Shown: positions 1-13,071 of the stretch, in pieces | Position numbering within the stretch: position 1 is the stretch's first letter | Layout of the letters: each line of letters opens with the position of its first letter | From: Dictyophora rubrovolvata | Taxonomy: Eukaryota; Basidiomycota; Agaricomycetes; Phallales; Phallaceae | Assembly (NCBI GenBank): GCA_029959195.1 | Contig: CP114117.1 | Span: 186,001 to 250,000, forward strand | Direction of reading: 5' to 3' | Length of the DNA: 64,000 nucleotides | Position numbers and translations under genes: made by a program | Notes under the pieces: model-generated | Seen by the model: the letters and a program-made list of their open reading frames with translations, nothing else | What the model was told of the DNA's origin: nothing | The model's database searches: none

Positions 1-1595
1 GTCCTGTTCTTAGATGACGAGCTTCCTGATAGAGAATATATCTCAGCAATTTTAGCCCTTCTAAGATAGCATAAATAGGAAGTGTGCAAGTCTTCCTTCT
101 CTTCAGCCTCGCCCTTCCAACCGGAAAGTTATTCGACGAAGGATATATCCGACCTCTGATGCTAATTGGCTCTACGATTTACGTCGTCTCGTAAGTAATT
201 CAACAATTTTTAGGAACTCATCGTTTAAGGAACTTTTCATAGATATTTTTTGCTGTCTCTCGCGAAGCCGCATCAATTCTATCAAGTATTTTTGGCACAA
301 GGAGTAGGCGTCGGAATTGGAATGGGACTTATTTATGTGCCATCTATCAATATGCTTCCACTACTTCAGACGCCGAAGGGCCCTCGCGTCGGGAACGGCT
401 TCATTAGGTGCGTTTGAAATCGTGTATATAGGCCCCATCTGAACAGCAAGTACTCCTAGGTGGGGCTATCGGAGCAATAGTTCAAACGATAGGATTAAAC
501 CATCTTTTAAATGGTCGAGTGGGATTTGCCTGGGGTGTCAGGTATGTCGCCACACCCTAGCCTATTTTGATACATATACGCGTTGTAGGATTTTCGGCTT
601 TATTTCCCTCGCCCTTATTATTGCTGGAAATCTTATGATACGGCCTCGCCTCCCTTCCAGACGGCTGAGAAAAGCCCCAGAGGCCAACGTTAAGAGGGTA
701 GCTGCAGATGTCCCTTTCCTTATAGCTATCATAGGGTATATTTATAATTTTTTTACTTGTTGTGGTCTTCTTTCTAATTGGTGTTTCAAGAGCATGTCTT
801 CTACTCTTTGCTATATACTTCCCATGTGGGTTCTGAGTTTAACGCCACTCTTTCTCGTTAACGATCCCTAATAATACTAGTCTTTTACGTTCAACTTTTC
901 GCGATTCTTCATGGAATCTCGCCCAACTTGGCATTTTATTCTGTGCGTTTTCTCATTAGACAGGGATGGTTCGGACGTCTGAGTTCACTTCTCACGAAGA
1001 TAACCATATTGAATGGTGCAACAATGATTGGCCGACTCGCTATGGGCGCTCTGGCTGATAAATACGGGGCTTTGAATAGTGCGATCTTCTTCAAAATTAT
1101 CTGTAAATAAGGAAAAAAAAACTAACGTTTGAGGAAAGCTTTTACTGTAGGGTGCAGTCTTCTGGGAATCGTCAGCTTTACAATGATCAAAGCAACCAAT
1201 GCGGTGGGATTGGCACTCTTTGCGATTTTTTATGGAATCCTTTCAGGCGGATGTGCGTCCTACGATCTCAAGTTCTCTCTCGTCATCCCCAAACCATAAT
1301 TCCCACTTATTACTACAGGCGTGTCACTAGCGGGTCCATTCGTATTTACCTACGTGGACAATATAAGTGACTTCGGGTAAGGTCCTTTATCACGCTCGAC
1401 TATGTTCTAATTTACGCAAAACAAATGCTTTAGATTTGCATTCGGCTATGTGTCCTTTATCCAAAGTTTTTTCACCCTCATCGCTGCCCCAGTTGCAGGG
1501 CAGATCCTAGACGCCCCTCAATATAAATGGAACAGAGCTACAATCTTCACCAGTGTAGGCGTTACATCACTTGCTCCTTTAAAAACGATTCACTA
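1..1595 (+). pseudogene. MFS transporter, monocarboxylate-transporter-like, 3' part, decayed
   Basis: This is the 3' part of a major facilitator superfamily gene of the fungal monocarboxylate-permease type, an integral membrane protein expected to move small carboxylates or related solutes. Segments in order include LFDEGY and LMLIGSTIYVVS (about 125-188), LAKPHQFYQVFLAQGVGVGI followed by GLIYVPS (about 265-345), GGAIGAIVQTIGLNHLLNGR (about 460-520), GRLAMGALADKYG (about 1030-1075) and FAFGYVSFIQSFF (about 1435-1475), all joined by short introns. The reading frame changes without a usable intron near 345 (GLIYVPS is in one frame, the expected FHYFRRRRALA in the next) and again near 1260 (SRHP in a shifted frame). 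At least two frameshifts therefore separate recognisable transporter segments. The 5' part lies outside the window. A badly resolved but functional gene is less likely. Confidence 0.62.
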
Positions 1596-1599
1596 ATAA

Positions 1600-2815
1600 T
1601 GTAGTCGCTAATTTATGTCGGCGTGCTTCTCCTTGTTGTGTCTCGAGTATTGCTAATGAAGCGAAGAAAGGCGTTATGGATTTGATCTCCCAGCATGCTT
1701 CTTTTTTATGAGGCGGAGATCGGTGTTTTCCGTGGTTCCTATCTCGACATAAAAACGTGATTTGCACGTTCGTTGTATAAAAATATTTTTTAATTACAAG
1801 ACTTGTCTCACCGTCTGTATCCAACTTCATCTTTTCTGGATAAAGCCTGCCAATGTCAGGGACCCCTTCACCAACACTATCCTTGTCCCCAACCAGTGTA
1901 TCCCGCACTAGTAGGTGCGTTATACGATCATCTCTCATAGCCAACACTATGTTCATTATTGTTTATGTCAGGAGGTACACGACGACCACATGAGCCTCGT
2001 AGCGTCCTAAAGAACGTTTAGTGATTAAGCCTCTTGTCGATATGTTCCTGCCATTGGCGGCGGATATTTTTCATTGGAAAAAATGTAAACCTAATCAACT
2101 CGGACCCGGCTTGCTAACGTATGTATGTATGTGGTGCAGCGATGGACCTGCCTGAAGCATAATACGAATAAATCAGTCTAGCTTTGTATGCTTTTCGTTC
2201 GAAGTTCAATTCCCCCAATCCCCCAATTATGTAAAAGGAACAAAATACATTGCGAAATTCGTTATTCAAACATGAAACAGTATTTCCAGGCAGGTCCTTG
2301 GTTGATTCATTTATCCTTGTACAACTCTTGATTCATTCGGAACACGGAAACTCCTAGATAGCAGATGCCTTTGACTTGCTTAAGATAATAAGCTGTATTT
2401 CTAAGACGATTGGAAAGCCTTTCTGCTCAAGTAGCGCATGCGTACAATTCGCATCAAAAATTCATATACCCCCGGGTGCTTTGCCCTGTCTCTCAAACGG
2501 AACATAACTGATTGGTTCGCGTTCTGAGCATTTGAACAGGAACTTGTCTCGTGTCGCATTTCGTCAATCATTGTTCGGTCGCTCCCGAGTATTTTCTCAT
2601 AACAATTATTGGAACACGTGGACGAATCCAATGACGACAAGGCCCAAGTATCGGTCAACCAGTGCTTCGTTACAAACATATCTGACTGGTCTTAACTTCA
2701 AAGTTTCCACTCACCAAATTGCTTTTTGAAACGTTGGGGCCATAATGACATCGTCATTGTATGTTTATAATTTGAAATTAGCGCTATTTACATGAACTTA
2801 AACAACTTCTCTCAC
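1600..2815. other. Intergenic, no recognised gene
   Basis: This stretch separates the MFS relic from the NLR gene. A minus-strand open frame of about 125 codons lies at 1579-1956 and short frames at 2401-2729, but none carries a domain I recognise and none has clear intron borders. The sequence just before 2820 ends in a pyrimidine-rich tract and CAG, a possible acceptor for an upstream exon of the next gene. Confidence 0.4.
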
Positions 2816-2819
2816 AGGC

Positions 2820-5800
2820 TTGATCAGTATCGATATGCAATCTCTGGTAGGCGATTACCATTTTATATCACACTCGATTTCAATGCTATTCGCAGATATT
2901 CGATTGTTAGACCCTCCGGTTACTTACTCGATATTCCACAAACCTATTTTCCTAATCGAGATTTATAAGGTCACCGATAGCGATAACGAGCTACTGAAGC
3001 TGGTTGAAGGGATATTTGGCAAAAATCAAATCATTTGGAGCAAGCAAATTCTGTGAGGTTATTCGATTTGAAAAACACTTTTTAACTAAAGCCTCTACAA
3101 TAAAACAGCAACAATAATGTCACCGCCGAGTGCACCATTAATTTCAAAGTTCTGATAAAACGAAAGAGGGGAGAGCTGGAGACTATCGGAGAGTATACAA
3201 ATATTGTGTCCAGTCTCCTTGATATACAGAAATCATCCAGTATGTCTCGCTATGCCTATTTTCATTCTCTTTTATGAAACCCTTCCAGAAATTTTCAAAA
3301 CTAATTTGAGCAATAAGAGTCGACTAACCTTTACAATTCAAGAAGATCGCTTCAAGGATATGCTTGATAGAGCAGCACAACAGAGCGAGGGTATTTATTT
3401 CAAAGAAAGGGAGTTCTGGGCCACGTTCCTTACTTATTTCGAGATTGTAAAGACGGCAGTCGATTCTATTTTCTGGGTTTGTGTTCGTTGTTTCTGGCTT
3501 GCCGATTTACTAATGTCCCCCCCAGTCGAATTCCTATGCTCAGAAAACGTGGAGTATTCTATCGATTGTTCCGGATGTGAGAGCGTTTTCTTATTGTTGA
3601 AGGTAAAACTTACTCGCTCTCAAGAGCGTTCATACGCATATGACTCGGAACAACAACTTCAGAAAACTACTGCAACGCATGATGGATATTTACAAATACA
3701 TCAATGAAGTGGACCGGTTGCATGCTCTTACAGACAATCAAAGTGAAAATTTGAAACTCTTGATTGATAAAACTTGCGATTGTGCCGATTTCATTAAAAA
3801 ATATACCGGGAACAATGCCGGTAATTATGTTTTTTTCTATTGTCAACCTGAAACCTGATTCAAGCCGTATAATGTTTTTGTCAGTCAAAAATTTCATGAA
3901 GGGGCCGATACTTGATGACAAGATTTTCAAGTTCAAGGAATCATTTGATCAACTTTTTAAAACAATTCAAGAATCCTTGGTCATCGGAACAAGGCTTGCG
4001 GCATCGAATATCGGTAGGCCCTATCGTCTTCGTGAAATACTTAATTCTTATTACTCTCCGAGAGGATTCCCATCTTCTTCACGAAATGCCATATGCTGAG
4101 AATGCTGGATTCATCGACGGAAAAAAATGCTTGCCAGGAACTCGCGAAAAGTTAATCAATGAGATTCTTGAGTGGGTTGATAATAAGGATGCACCAGAAC
4201 GCGTCTTCGTCCTCAGTGGACTAGCAGGTATGGGTAAATCCGCAGTGGCTCACACAATCACCGAGACACTCCGGACTCAAAATCGACTTTGCTCGTTATT
4301 CTGCTTCAGCAGAAGTGATAAAGATCGACGCAATTTTTTATTCAGCACTATCTCCCGTGACTTGGCGGACGGCAATATCTCGTGGCGACGGAATCTCGTA
4401 CACGCCATTGAAGTAACTGCTATCAGAAAGTCCCTCGATCCTGCTACGCAGTTTAATGAAATGATAATCAAACCTTCCAGAGGCGTGGAAATGACCGGAC
4501 CGGTGATCATCGTCATAGATGCCTTGGACGAAAGCGGCGACCGAATGGAGCGTCAAAGTCTTCTGGACTTTCTTCTCGAAAGAAGTGCGGAGCTTTCAAG
4601 CAATTTTCGTCTCATAATAACATGTCGTCCAGAACCAGACATTGAACAACAATGTCAACGTCCGAACGTTTTCTGCAAATATATGGCAGATGTTGATCTC
4701 AGCTGTACATTAAACGACATTCGACAGTTTATTTCTCATAAGCTTTCCCCCGTGGAGATGATTTTGGACGAGGAGCTTGAAATAAATTGGCGTTCAGAAC
4801 TGGCCAAAAAAGCCCAAGGCCTTTTTCAATGGGCCAATCTTGCATGTCTCTATGTCAATCCGATGGTTACGTTTGGGCTGGCAGAGCGACTTAGGGTTGT
4901 CATTTCTAAACCAACATCTTCGATATACGAATTATATCATGAAATTCTCGATAACCAGCCGGAATTTCAGGTGGACGGCTATTTCTCTAACTTTCAAATG
5001 ATCATCGGGGCAATTGTAGTTGCACGAAAGCCGCTATCGGTCATGGCGTTGCAGGATCTCTTCGGGTACGCTATAAAGGATGTAAAAAGTGTTCTACGAC
5101 CGTTCCACTCCTTATTGAATGGTGTCAATAACTCTGCCATGCAAATTCGACCATTGCATACCTCACTGCTCGACTTTTTCATTAGTCCCGAGCAAAAACC
5201 CGGAAGTCAGAATCGGTATTATATCGACACATCGGACCAGAGTTCTTTTGCCCATGCATGTCTACGGTTCATGAATAGGATGCTTCGGTTCAATATTTGC
5301 GGACTGGAAACGTCACATCTACGCAATCGAGACGTACCAAATTTGAATTCGCGAGTGGCGGAAGCTATCCCGTTGCACCTGTCATACGCGTGTTGTTTTT
5401 GGGGGTATCATCTTGAATACTCACGCCTTAATCCGGACCTACTGGAAGAGATTCGTGATCTGATGCGCAACAAATTATTATATCTCTTCGAGGCTCTTGG
5501 TCTTTTGGGAGAGATTCAGCATGGTCATACTGCAATGCAGATTCTGAAGAATAAAATCAAAGTCTGTGTTTACCCCCAGTTTATACATCTCCGATACCGG
5601 CTGACTTGTATGTAGAATGAGAACAGTGAATTAGCTGCTCAAGCAACCGAGGCGTCGCAATTTGCACTCGAGTTTGGAGAGACAATGATGGAGAGCACCC
5701 CACACCTTTACCTTTCATCCCTTCCGTACATTTCAAATCATTCGTTTATATTCCGACAGTTTATTCCTCAATATCCTCAGCTTTTAAGCATCGATGCTGG

Positions 5801-8297
5801 ACAACCTTCAGACCTCCAACCTGAAATCAAAGACAGCGTTGTGCAAAGACATCCTTCGGCGCACCCCAAAGCAGTCGCATTTTCACCTCAAGGTAGACAA
5901 ATTGCAGCTGGCTTTGACAATGGTGATTTGTGGGTATGGGATCATGTCACTGGGGAAGTGCTTCACCAAATGGGTCCTAAAAGAAGAGCGACCGTTGTTT
6001 GCAATGTGACATTTTCATTGGATGGAGAACTGGTTTACTGCTGTTTCAAAGATGGAAGCATCCTAACTTGGGAGGCAAAGACGAATCAGGTTGTCTATGA
6101 TTTCAATGAAGGACTCATCGAAGGAGAATGTCATGAGTGCACTATCTCCTTGGATGGGCGTTATGTCGCTTTCCAGCTTCACGCTGACGGGGTTCTTCGT
6201 AACCGTGTGCGTCTCTACGAGAGAGAGACTCGTTCAAAACTTTTTGGGGAGAATTCAAAATTCTACAGTAAGATGATGTTCTCCTCGAGCGGGAGATTGT
6301 TCGGCTTTCAGAGTCAAGATAGGGTGTTGCGTCTATGGGATACTCATACGCAGACGTTCGTGTCGCATTGCGTGTCGATTATTGAACCTTGGTCACTAGA
6401 GGCACTCACTGACAATTACATGGTGGCCCGCATGGACCCGCGCTCTAACTTCCCCGGAGCCCGCGTACTTTGGGACATAATAACAAGGACAAAAGTTCGC
6501 CAATTTGAGCCGGAGTCAAATTTTCGAGGCAACTCGACTTTTTCTGCGAACGGAAGATATCTACTTTGTTCTGAAGGAAATAAACACCGAATCTGGGACA
6601 CAACGACACGGGAAATCACACAGTTTTCTGCAGGACGCGATGGTCATGATACCTCTGTAATTGCTGTATCCCCCGACTCAAAATACATAGCGCTCGCTAT
6701 GTCTAATAGTACGACAATGCACGTGCTAGAGTGGAATTCCCTGGCTCAGGAGGAGACCGAGAACTTGAGTGAAAGCACTCATGAGAGAAAACTACAGTAC
6801 AGACACTGTAGCCAGGTTTGGCTTAAGGGTCAACATCTTCTTTTGAAGATTGAGGATTGGTCCTTTCCCCGGAGAGGATACCTTCAAGTCTCCGATACTA
6901 CCGGAAAGAGTGACGTCAATTTTCGAGTTGATTTCAGCGATTGGCTGCTCGTTGAAGTTTCTCCAGAAAATAATAACTGGTCGATGGCTTATGTTGACGA
7001 ATCCCAGGCCGATGTGCTTCGTCTCTGGAATATCTGTGGGGAAAATGAAACTATTTTGGACAAATCGGACGGAAAAATCATTACCTTCGCATTTTCTGTC
7101 ACTGGTGACTATCTTATCAGCAGTGATATAAAGGGAAACATCAAAATATTAGATGTCCGTACCCATCAATTGATCAGCTGGGCTAAATGCCCAGGACGGA
7201 TCACTGCTCTTGCTTTCTCTTTAACAGGTGCCACCTTTCTGGTTGCGTATGACACAGATGAAAACACCTTTGTTGAGGAACGGGAATGCTCGGCATCACA
7301 AAGCACAGTGGGTGGTCCTATTATGCATGATTCAACCATCAGTTCTATCTTCGTCACTTGCAACAACACGTATATATGTGTGTACTCCATCATCACTAAA
7401 GGCCTCACTAAATTCGGAACACTTGGCCGTCCGCCGATTCCATATCGTTTCAAAATTTCAAACAGTTCAACGGGTGCAAGCATTGAATGTTTCAATACGT
7501 ATTTGTTTCCAAGACTCTCCCCAAATAGACGGTACATCGCTTGGATACCTACTAAAGACTTAAAAAAAGTCGAACTCTGGGACTTAGAGAAAAGGATCGC
7601 TCTGGACGGATTCCTGTTCAACAATGAGGTCAACACATTTGAATTCTCTAATGACTCGAGGCGGATAAGTATATTGGGTAATGCATGTGTTGAAATGGAT
7701 CGCATTGATATCTGGGATATCGAAACTAAGGGGCTAGTCATAGGGCGTCTATTCAATGACTCCTCACTTAAAGGCATTTGGAGATCATCCATGGCATTAT
7801 ATGAAGACATCATGTTGTTGTTTGATACTCGTGGAATGGGGAGAATTTGGAATTTGGATATGCATGAAATCATGACGCTTCTTTATGATAATCATTTGAA
7901 TCACTCACAGTTTGGCATGTTGCCTACGCATCTTGATTACAAAACCAGACAGTAGGAGATTGACTATTTAGTCGAACATTGCACTAACATACGTTTGACC
8001 AGATTAATTGAGGATTACAAATTAAGCTCTGGAAATATTGAGGCATTAGAATACGCGCTGGTGGCATGGAATAAAGCAAGCTTTTCGCCTTTTTCGAAAT
8101 TAGACAAGAATGGCTGGATGCTAGGTCCGCATGGTGAACTCTTATTCAGGGTTCCACAGAAAATGCGCAGGAGTTTGTGGTATCCATCCGTAACGCATAT
8201 GGTCCCCGAAGTGTTTACAAAACTCAATTTCGACAAATTCACTCATGGTACGAGATGGACTGAATGCAGAATGCAACCGGAGCCTGATATCTATTGA
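2820..8297 (+). CDS. NACHT-WD40 STAND (NLR-like) protein
   Basis: This is a fungal NLR-like signal-transduction ATPase: an N-terminal region, a NACHT nucleotide-binding core and C-terminal WD40 repeats. Such proteins sense non-self or stress in the cytoplasm through the repeats. The NACHT exon is about 4063-5561, with P-loop GLAGMGKSAVAHT, Walker B IIVIDALDESGD and sensor-like FRLIITCRPEPD. An intron at 5562-5615 joins it in phase to the WD40 exon (5616-7951), with degenerate repeats such as AVAFSPQGRQIAAGFDNGDL and FSVTGDYLISSDIKGNIKIL. A last exon (8003-8297) carries GWMLGPHGELLFRVP and LNFDKFTHGT, a tail usual for this family. Upstream exons encode the family's N-terminal region (EVDRLHAL, CADFIKKYTGN; 3662-3820 and 3885-4013). 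The first exons (2820-3600) are uncertain, with C2-like NVTAECTINFKVL near 3115. The core looks intact. The start is not settled. Confidence 0.8.
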
Positions 8298-8299
8298 TA

Positions 8300-9280
8300 T
8301 ATTATTATGTATCGTACATGTACCTGTCTCTGATTCCCAATATATTTGCATGCGTAGCCTGAAAGGAGCTTTAAGAACAGCGGCATACTAAACCTCAAGT
8401 GTCAGACAAAGAAGGAAAGAGGGAAGCGGACGTGCAAGCATCTAAGCGCATTCAAAACGTAACACGACGAATAAGCTAAATTTGTCCTGCTGCATTTCTA
8501 GCTTGAATGCGGGTGCCGCCCGAAGAAGGGTCTCTAGGGTGTTACCTCCTCCAAGCCGCATCAGTCCTATGTAAGTTAGCCTGTAGTCGTAGGACAAGTT
8601 CATGACAGACTGTCAGTGTTGAAGCCCTCGGTGGTGTGGAAAGTAATGATGGAGAAGGTACTGAAAAAACACGAGGTTTTGCGCCGCAGCTTGGGCATGG
8701 GCGGGGTCGGAGGGTATAATTATGGGGAGATCGGAGTTTGCATAACCACTTCGGTTCGATGTGCTTATTCTTTCGGACGGCGATATCTTTTTCATCGGCT
8801 GCACTAACGCAAAAAACAATTAGAGGGAATACCTGCAGGCGCTCTCATACCTTGTGTTGAGAGCCTGTAAGTTACTTATGTAACAAGCTTTACGTGATGT
8901 CGAATCAACAGCTGCGCCAGCTGAACACCAACATGTCCCGTTGTTGTGCTCTGACTTGCTTCGCGACGTTAGTCCAGTGTGTTTGTGTCAGCTTGGGCTA
9001 AAGTTGACCGGAATCGCCACTTTCCGATTGGAATTCTCATCGAGTCCAAGGTACCAAACGAATTCAGACATGGGTTGGGGTGTCGTACAGCACTGTAGTT
9101 TAACAACGGCGTTCGCAACCGGACATAAAAGGCGGCTAGCCCGAGCCTAAGCAAGTAGATAATGAACGTTTTATTTGATGGACACTCCTAAAATTACGTT
9201 AGTGATAACAAGCGTGACTGTTCAAACGTTCAAAGTCCAACGTGTAGAACTAAATGGGGGCTTGGAAGCTTACAGGATCG
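8300..9280. other. Intergenic, no recognised gene
   Basis: About 1 kb follows the NLR stop. Short open frames exist on both strands (for example 8613-8819), but none shows a recognisable domain or consistent splice sites. I see no RNA gene here. Confidence 0.4.
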
Positions 9281-9282
9281 AT

Positions 9283-10125
9283 AGTCTGTCGAGACTGCTT
9301 CTGCCAAGTTGCATGATCTGTTCTGGCAACTGAAAACCAATACGCTATGAAACAGCAGTCGTGAACGGCAAACACATCCAGACCATCTCAAGTTAGAGGT
9401 TTGATAGGAGGAGACAGGGATACAGGGATAACACTTGGCAATGTTATAACCACCTATGTGGAAAAAGATGCTTGTCGATTTCTCGGCACGTCATTGAGCC
9501 CCGAGTCTAAACCTTTGTGAGGGAGAGATCCCTTCGGGTCATGTCAATGTTCCAGGTTTTGTATGATAGAAGGATATAAGAAGGAAGGTATTCTGGCCTG
9601 ACGGGAATGGCGCCCGTTGATCAACGTTTGAATCATGAGAGCCAGGCAAAAAATGCGTCGTATAAATGAGGAAAGAGGATGACGTTCGATACGCATAGCC
9701 CTACAGTATGTGCTATCAAAAACATCCAGTCATGGATGTTTTGCTTCAAAAGGGCCCGTATATTGTATCCTGGGTCCTGAATGACAGATTTTGAAAGTGC
9801 GCTTGGCATAACGCAAGCTGAGCCAAGGGAAAGAGATGCGAGCGAGCAAGCGGTCGAGAAGGAAGCTGGGAATGTATAGCCAGAGATTAACCTCTAACAA
9901 GTTAACTCAGCTCAGGAATCATGGTCTCTGAAGTTGATCGTAAGATAGCAGGGTGGGTAGGCTGTTGTAGTATGGCGGGCCGGGAGCGTTGCAAGGAAAT
10001 GGTATACCAGGACCGGTACCATTACCATTGGATACAAGCACCTCATACGATTGATATCCGCTGCTGACAACGTTTATAGATTTTGGTTTTACGGATAAAT
10101 TAAGCATAACCTACCATTCAACCAA
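9283..10125. repeat. Diverged third copy of the P450 3'-flank module
   Basis: Non-coding sequence here aligns by eye, with many substitutions and indels, to the 3' flanks of both P450 genes. Anchors in the same order include TGCCAAGTTGCATGA (9303 versus 13325 and 26940), the segment around GATACGCATAGCCC (9690 versus 13660 and 27420), AGCCAAGGGAAAGA (9821 versus 13780 and 27537) and the GGATAAA..CATA..CATTCAA segment (about 10093 versus 14045 and 27800). It is clearly older than the P450 duplication itself. No P450 coding sequence is visible upstream of it. Confidence 0.65.
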
Positions 10126-10439
10126 GCTACCAACAAGCTACCACACATGTATCTCTCCTTCCGAACCCCTAGACACAAATATCCAACGCGATGTGTTGAT
10201 AATGCCAGCCACAATGAAAAGGATGTAAGCTAAAAAACAAAAGGCCCAAGCGTAGAGTCAATCCGCTCGTTATACGGTCGTGCGACTCGTGGTGCGACAG
10301 TGAGCAATCTTTGTCAGCAACTGTTCCAAGCGCCCTTCAATTGCAAACTGCTCTCCTCCGACTCTACCGCAGCGGAATTCCTGCTAGTGCTTCTGTCACC
10401 CGTGAATTATTTCCCTTCCACCTCTTACCCATGTGAGTC

Positions 10440-10765
10440 CGAGCTCAATACTATTCTAATTTATTCATCACCTTAACTTTCCTGATTCTTCATAGAACTT
10501 CCCTCAATTTCATACGTTATCTCGCTGGACACGAATGATCTAGTCCGCTCATTTGGCATAATAATCAATTGAACCAGCACAACAATAATTGGGAGTCTTG
10601 CTATGGAATAATATTCACGGATAACGAGGTTTTAAATATTGAGTTTCCTTTTTCTTTTTTATAAGACGTTTATTATGAAAAGCTTGCATCATGGGATGGC
10701 TGCCGTTCTACGATCACTGCAGAATCTGATTCTGGGCGTCATAAGTTTGGTAATTTAATCTCCAC
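10440..10765 (+). pseudogene. MFS transporter relic upstream of P450 copy 1
   Basis: This stretch is a heavily decayed relative of the transporter at the left edge of the window. The run GATTCTTCATAGAACTTCCC (about 10480-10505) matches GATTCTTCATGGAATCTCGC (about 903-922). The run around CACAACAATAATTGGGAGTC (about 10578-10640) matches the GRLAMGALADKYG region (about 1018-1082). The order is the same and no reading frame survives. It ends just before the left border of the P450 duplication, so it was not copied with P450 copy 2. Confidence 0.55.
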
Positions 10766-10967
10766 ATTCTATTCCACACTTCCACTTTCCATACAGCTTG
10801 TGTTTTTTATACATAGATATAATGCTTTTCATAGATATAATGCCTTTCATGGGAAATAGAAGTTTCGCTTAGGGTGGGTCGGAACAGTGGCCTGTGGAGC
10901 CGAGCCTAAGTTTACACTAGGAATCTCACAATTGTCTGATCCAAACTGTAGTTTAAAAGCACAATAC

Positions 10968-13071
10968 ATGGTTCCAACTCCCACATTTTCCTTCTCAAAG
11001 ATGTCAATGCTTTCATTAGCACTCCTGTTGCTCGCTATAGCCGTCTACCATAGTGTTCGCTCGTACAGGGCCAGACACCGTCCGCTTCCTCCCGGACCTC
11101 GTGGCCTACCTTTCATCGGAAACTTACTTCAGCTACTAGGTGTTGAACTACGCTGGTTGACGTTTATTTCATGGTCTCAAAAATATGGTACATATCTATG
11201 ATCATGCAGCAATCATCAGACAATCATTTAATTTACACGACATCCCGCTTACTAGGTCCTCTTTTTTATCTCAACTTGGGTGGGAAACCCACTGTCGTGA
11301 TCGGGAATCACAAAGTCGCTGTAGACCTGCTTGAAAAACGGGGAAGTATCTACTCTAATCGCCCAGCCAATATCGTAGCCACTCAGATTATGACACACGG
11401 TCTAGCCTTTGCATTCGCTCCTCTTGACAACTCTTGGCGGAGAATGCGAAAGGCGTCGCACGAGTAAGTCATTCTCATGTAATATAACAAAATTGACATT
11501 AGGTTTCGAGTTCCCAGGGTACTAAATAATCAGGTCGCCAGGAGCTATTATCACTTTCAAGACCTTGAAGCTCTTTTACTCGTTAAAGATCTCCTCCAAG
11601 CGCCTGAATTTTACATCAGACATATCCATAGGGCTACAGCATCCTCACTCCTTTCGATCTTTTATGGTTTCCCACCGTGCCCTGATCCTTTCGACGCCAG
11701 TATCATATTAATTAATAGGCTGACACAAGCTGTCTTAGATGCGGCCGCACCGGGGAAATATTTAGTGGAATACTTTCCATTTATGAAATATTTCCCCACC
11801 CGACTTTCAAAGTGGAAACAATATGCCGAAAATGTATATGTAGAGGCAAACAACTTGTTTCATGAACTATATCAGCAGGTTGAGAAACAAATGGTAGTAT
11901 TGACTTCGAACATTTAGTAACATAAGCTATGATTTACATCTTTTTAGGAAGCTGGGAATGCTGCACCAAGTATAACCGCTCGCTTGATACAAGATCCGAT
12001 ACATAAAGACCTCACTATGCAAGAGAAAGCATGGTTGATGGGCACATTATAGTACGTTTCGCGTACGCTACGCCGCCCAGTGCAATTCATCACTTTGATC
12101 TAATTTTTATTATCCAAGCGCCGCAGGTTCAGAAACGGTGAGGCTTTCACCACCGGTTTTACTATTATCATCATTGTTTAACCGGAAGTTTAAAAGACAG
12201 CGAAACAAATGTTTTGGTTTCTGATAAGCATGGCGGTACATCCAAACATTCAAACGAAAGCGCAAATGGAAATCGATGAAATCGTCGGCCGCGAACGACT
12301 GCCCACCCTCAATGACCTTGGAAGATTGCCGTACACACAAGCATTAGTGAGAGAACTTTTACGTTGGCGAGGTGTCGCTCCTTTCGGTTGAGATTGTTCC
12401 GTATTCTTCTGATGTCGTGGTGATTGAAAGCTTTCTCAGGTGTCCCGCATGCCCTTTCGGAAGATGATTTTTATGAAGGTTATTTTCTTCCCAAAGGTAC
12501 AGATTGTATAGTGAATACTTGGTTCGTCCTTGATTTTGATGTCATGCCCATTCCATGTCCACCTATTTTTAAGGGCATTGAACCACGACCGTGATGTGTA
12601 TGGGCCAGATGCAGACTCATTTCGTCCCGAGAGGCATTTAGATGAATCCGGCCAAATCAAACTAATCGCCGGTCGCGAGACGAAAGATGAAGGTCATGTC
12701 ACATTTGGTTTTGGAAAACGGTGAGTCGGAAGAGTTTTTCCACTGTATAAATATTGAGCAGAATTTGAAAAGAATTTGTGTCGGAAGGCATGTGGCTTTG
12801 AATAACCTATTTGTCCAAATAGCGACCATCCTTTGGTGTTTTAATATATCACCTGGGGTGGATGAGACGGGGAAGCCCATGCACATAGATGAGAATAAGA
12901 TGCTCGACAATGGCTTGACAATGTAAGTACTCTCAATATACTGGGCTGCCTCTGAATTGAATCTGTAGTCAACCTCCGCCTACCAATAAATATAATATCG
13001 CACCTCGGTTTGCAGAAGTGGAGGAAATTGTGAAGAATGCTCTTGAGGTCAATGGATTAAATATTGCATGA
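10968..13071 (+). CDS. Cytochrome P450 monooxygenase, copy 1
   Basis: A haem-thiolate monooxygenase, anchored in the ER membrane by its N-terminal hydrophobic segment (LSLALLLLAIAVY) before the proline-rich hinge RPLPPGPRGLP. Ten exons join in phase: 10968-11187, 11256-11463, 11503-11893, 11948-12051, 12119-12137, 12197-12386, 12440-12521, 12574-12720, 12773-12922 and 12969-13071, giving 537 aa (526 from the second ATG at 11001). Family landmarks are present: I-helix AGSET (created across the 19-nt exon), K-helix ELLR, FRPER, and haem loop FGFGKR-ICVGRHVA with the cysteine ligand, split by an intron. The architecture resembles basidiomycete P450s related to sterigmatocystin-pathway oxidases. 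The substrate is unknown and no pathway partner lies next to it. No stop or frameshift was found. Confidence 0.92.

Noticed and set aside
1579-1956. Minus-strand 125-codon frame between the MFS relic and the NLR
   Set aside because: No recognisable domain, no consistent splice sites and partial overlap with the MFS relic's 3' end.
7166-7873. Long minus-strand open frame of about 235 codons
   Set aside because: It lies wholly inside the WD40 exon of the NLR gene on the opposite strand and shows no domain; it is a shadow frame.
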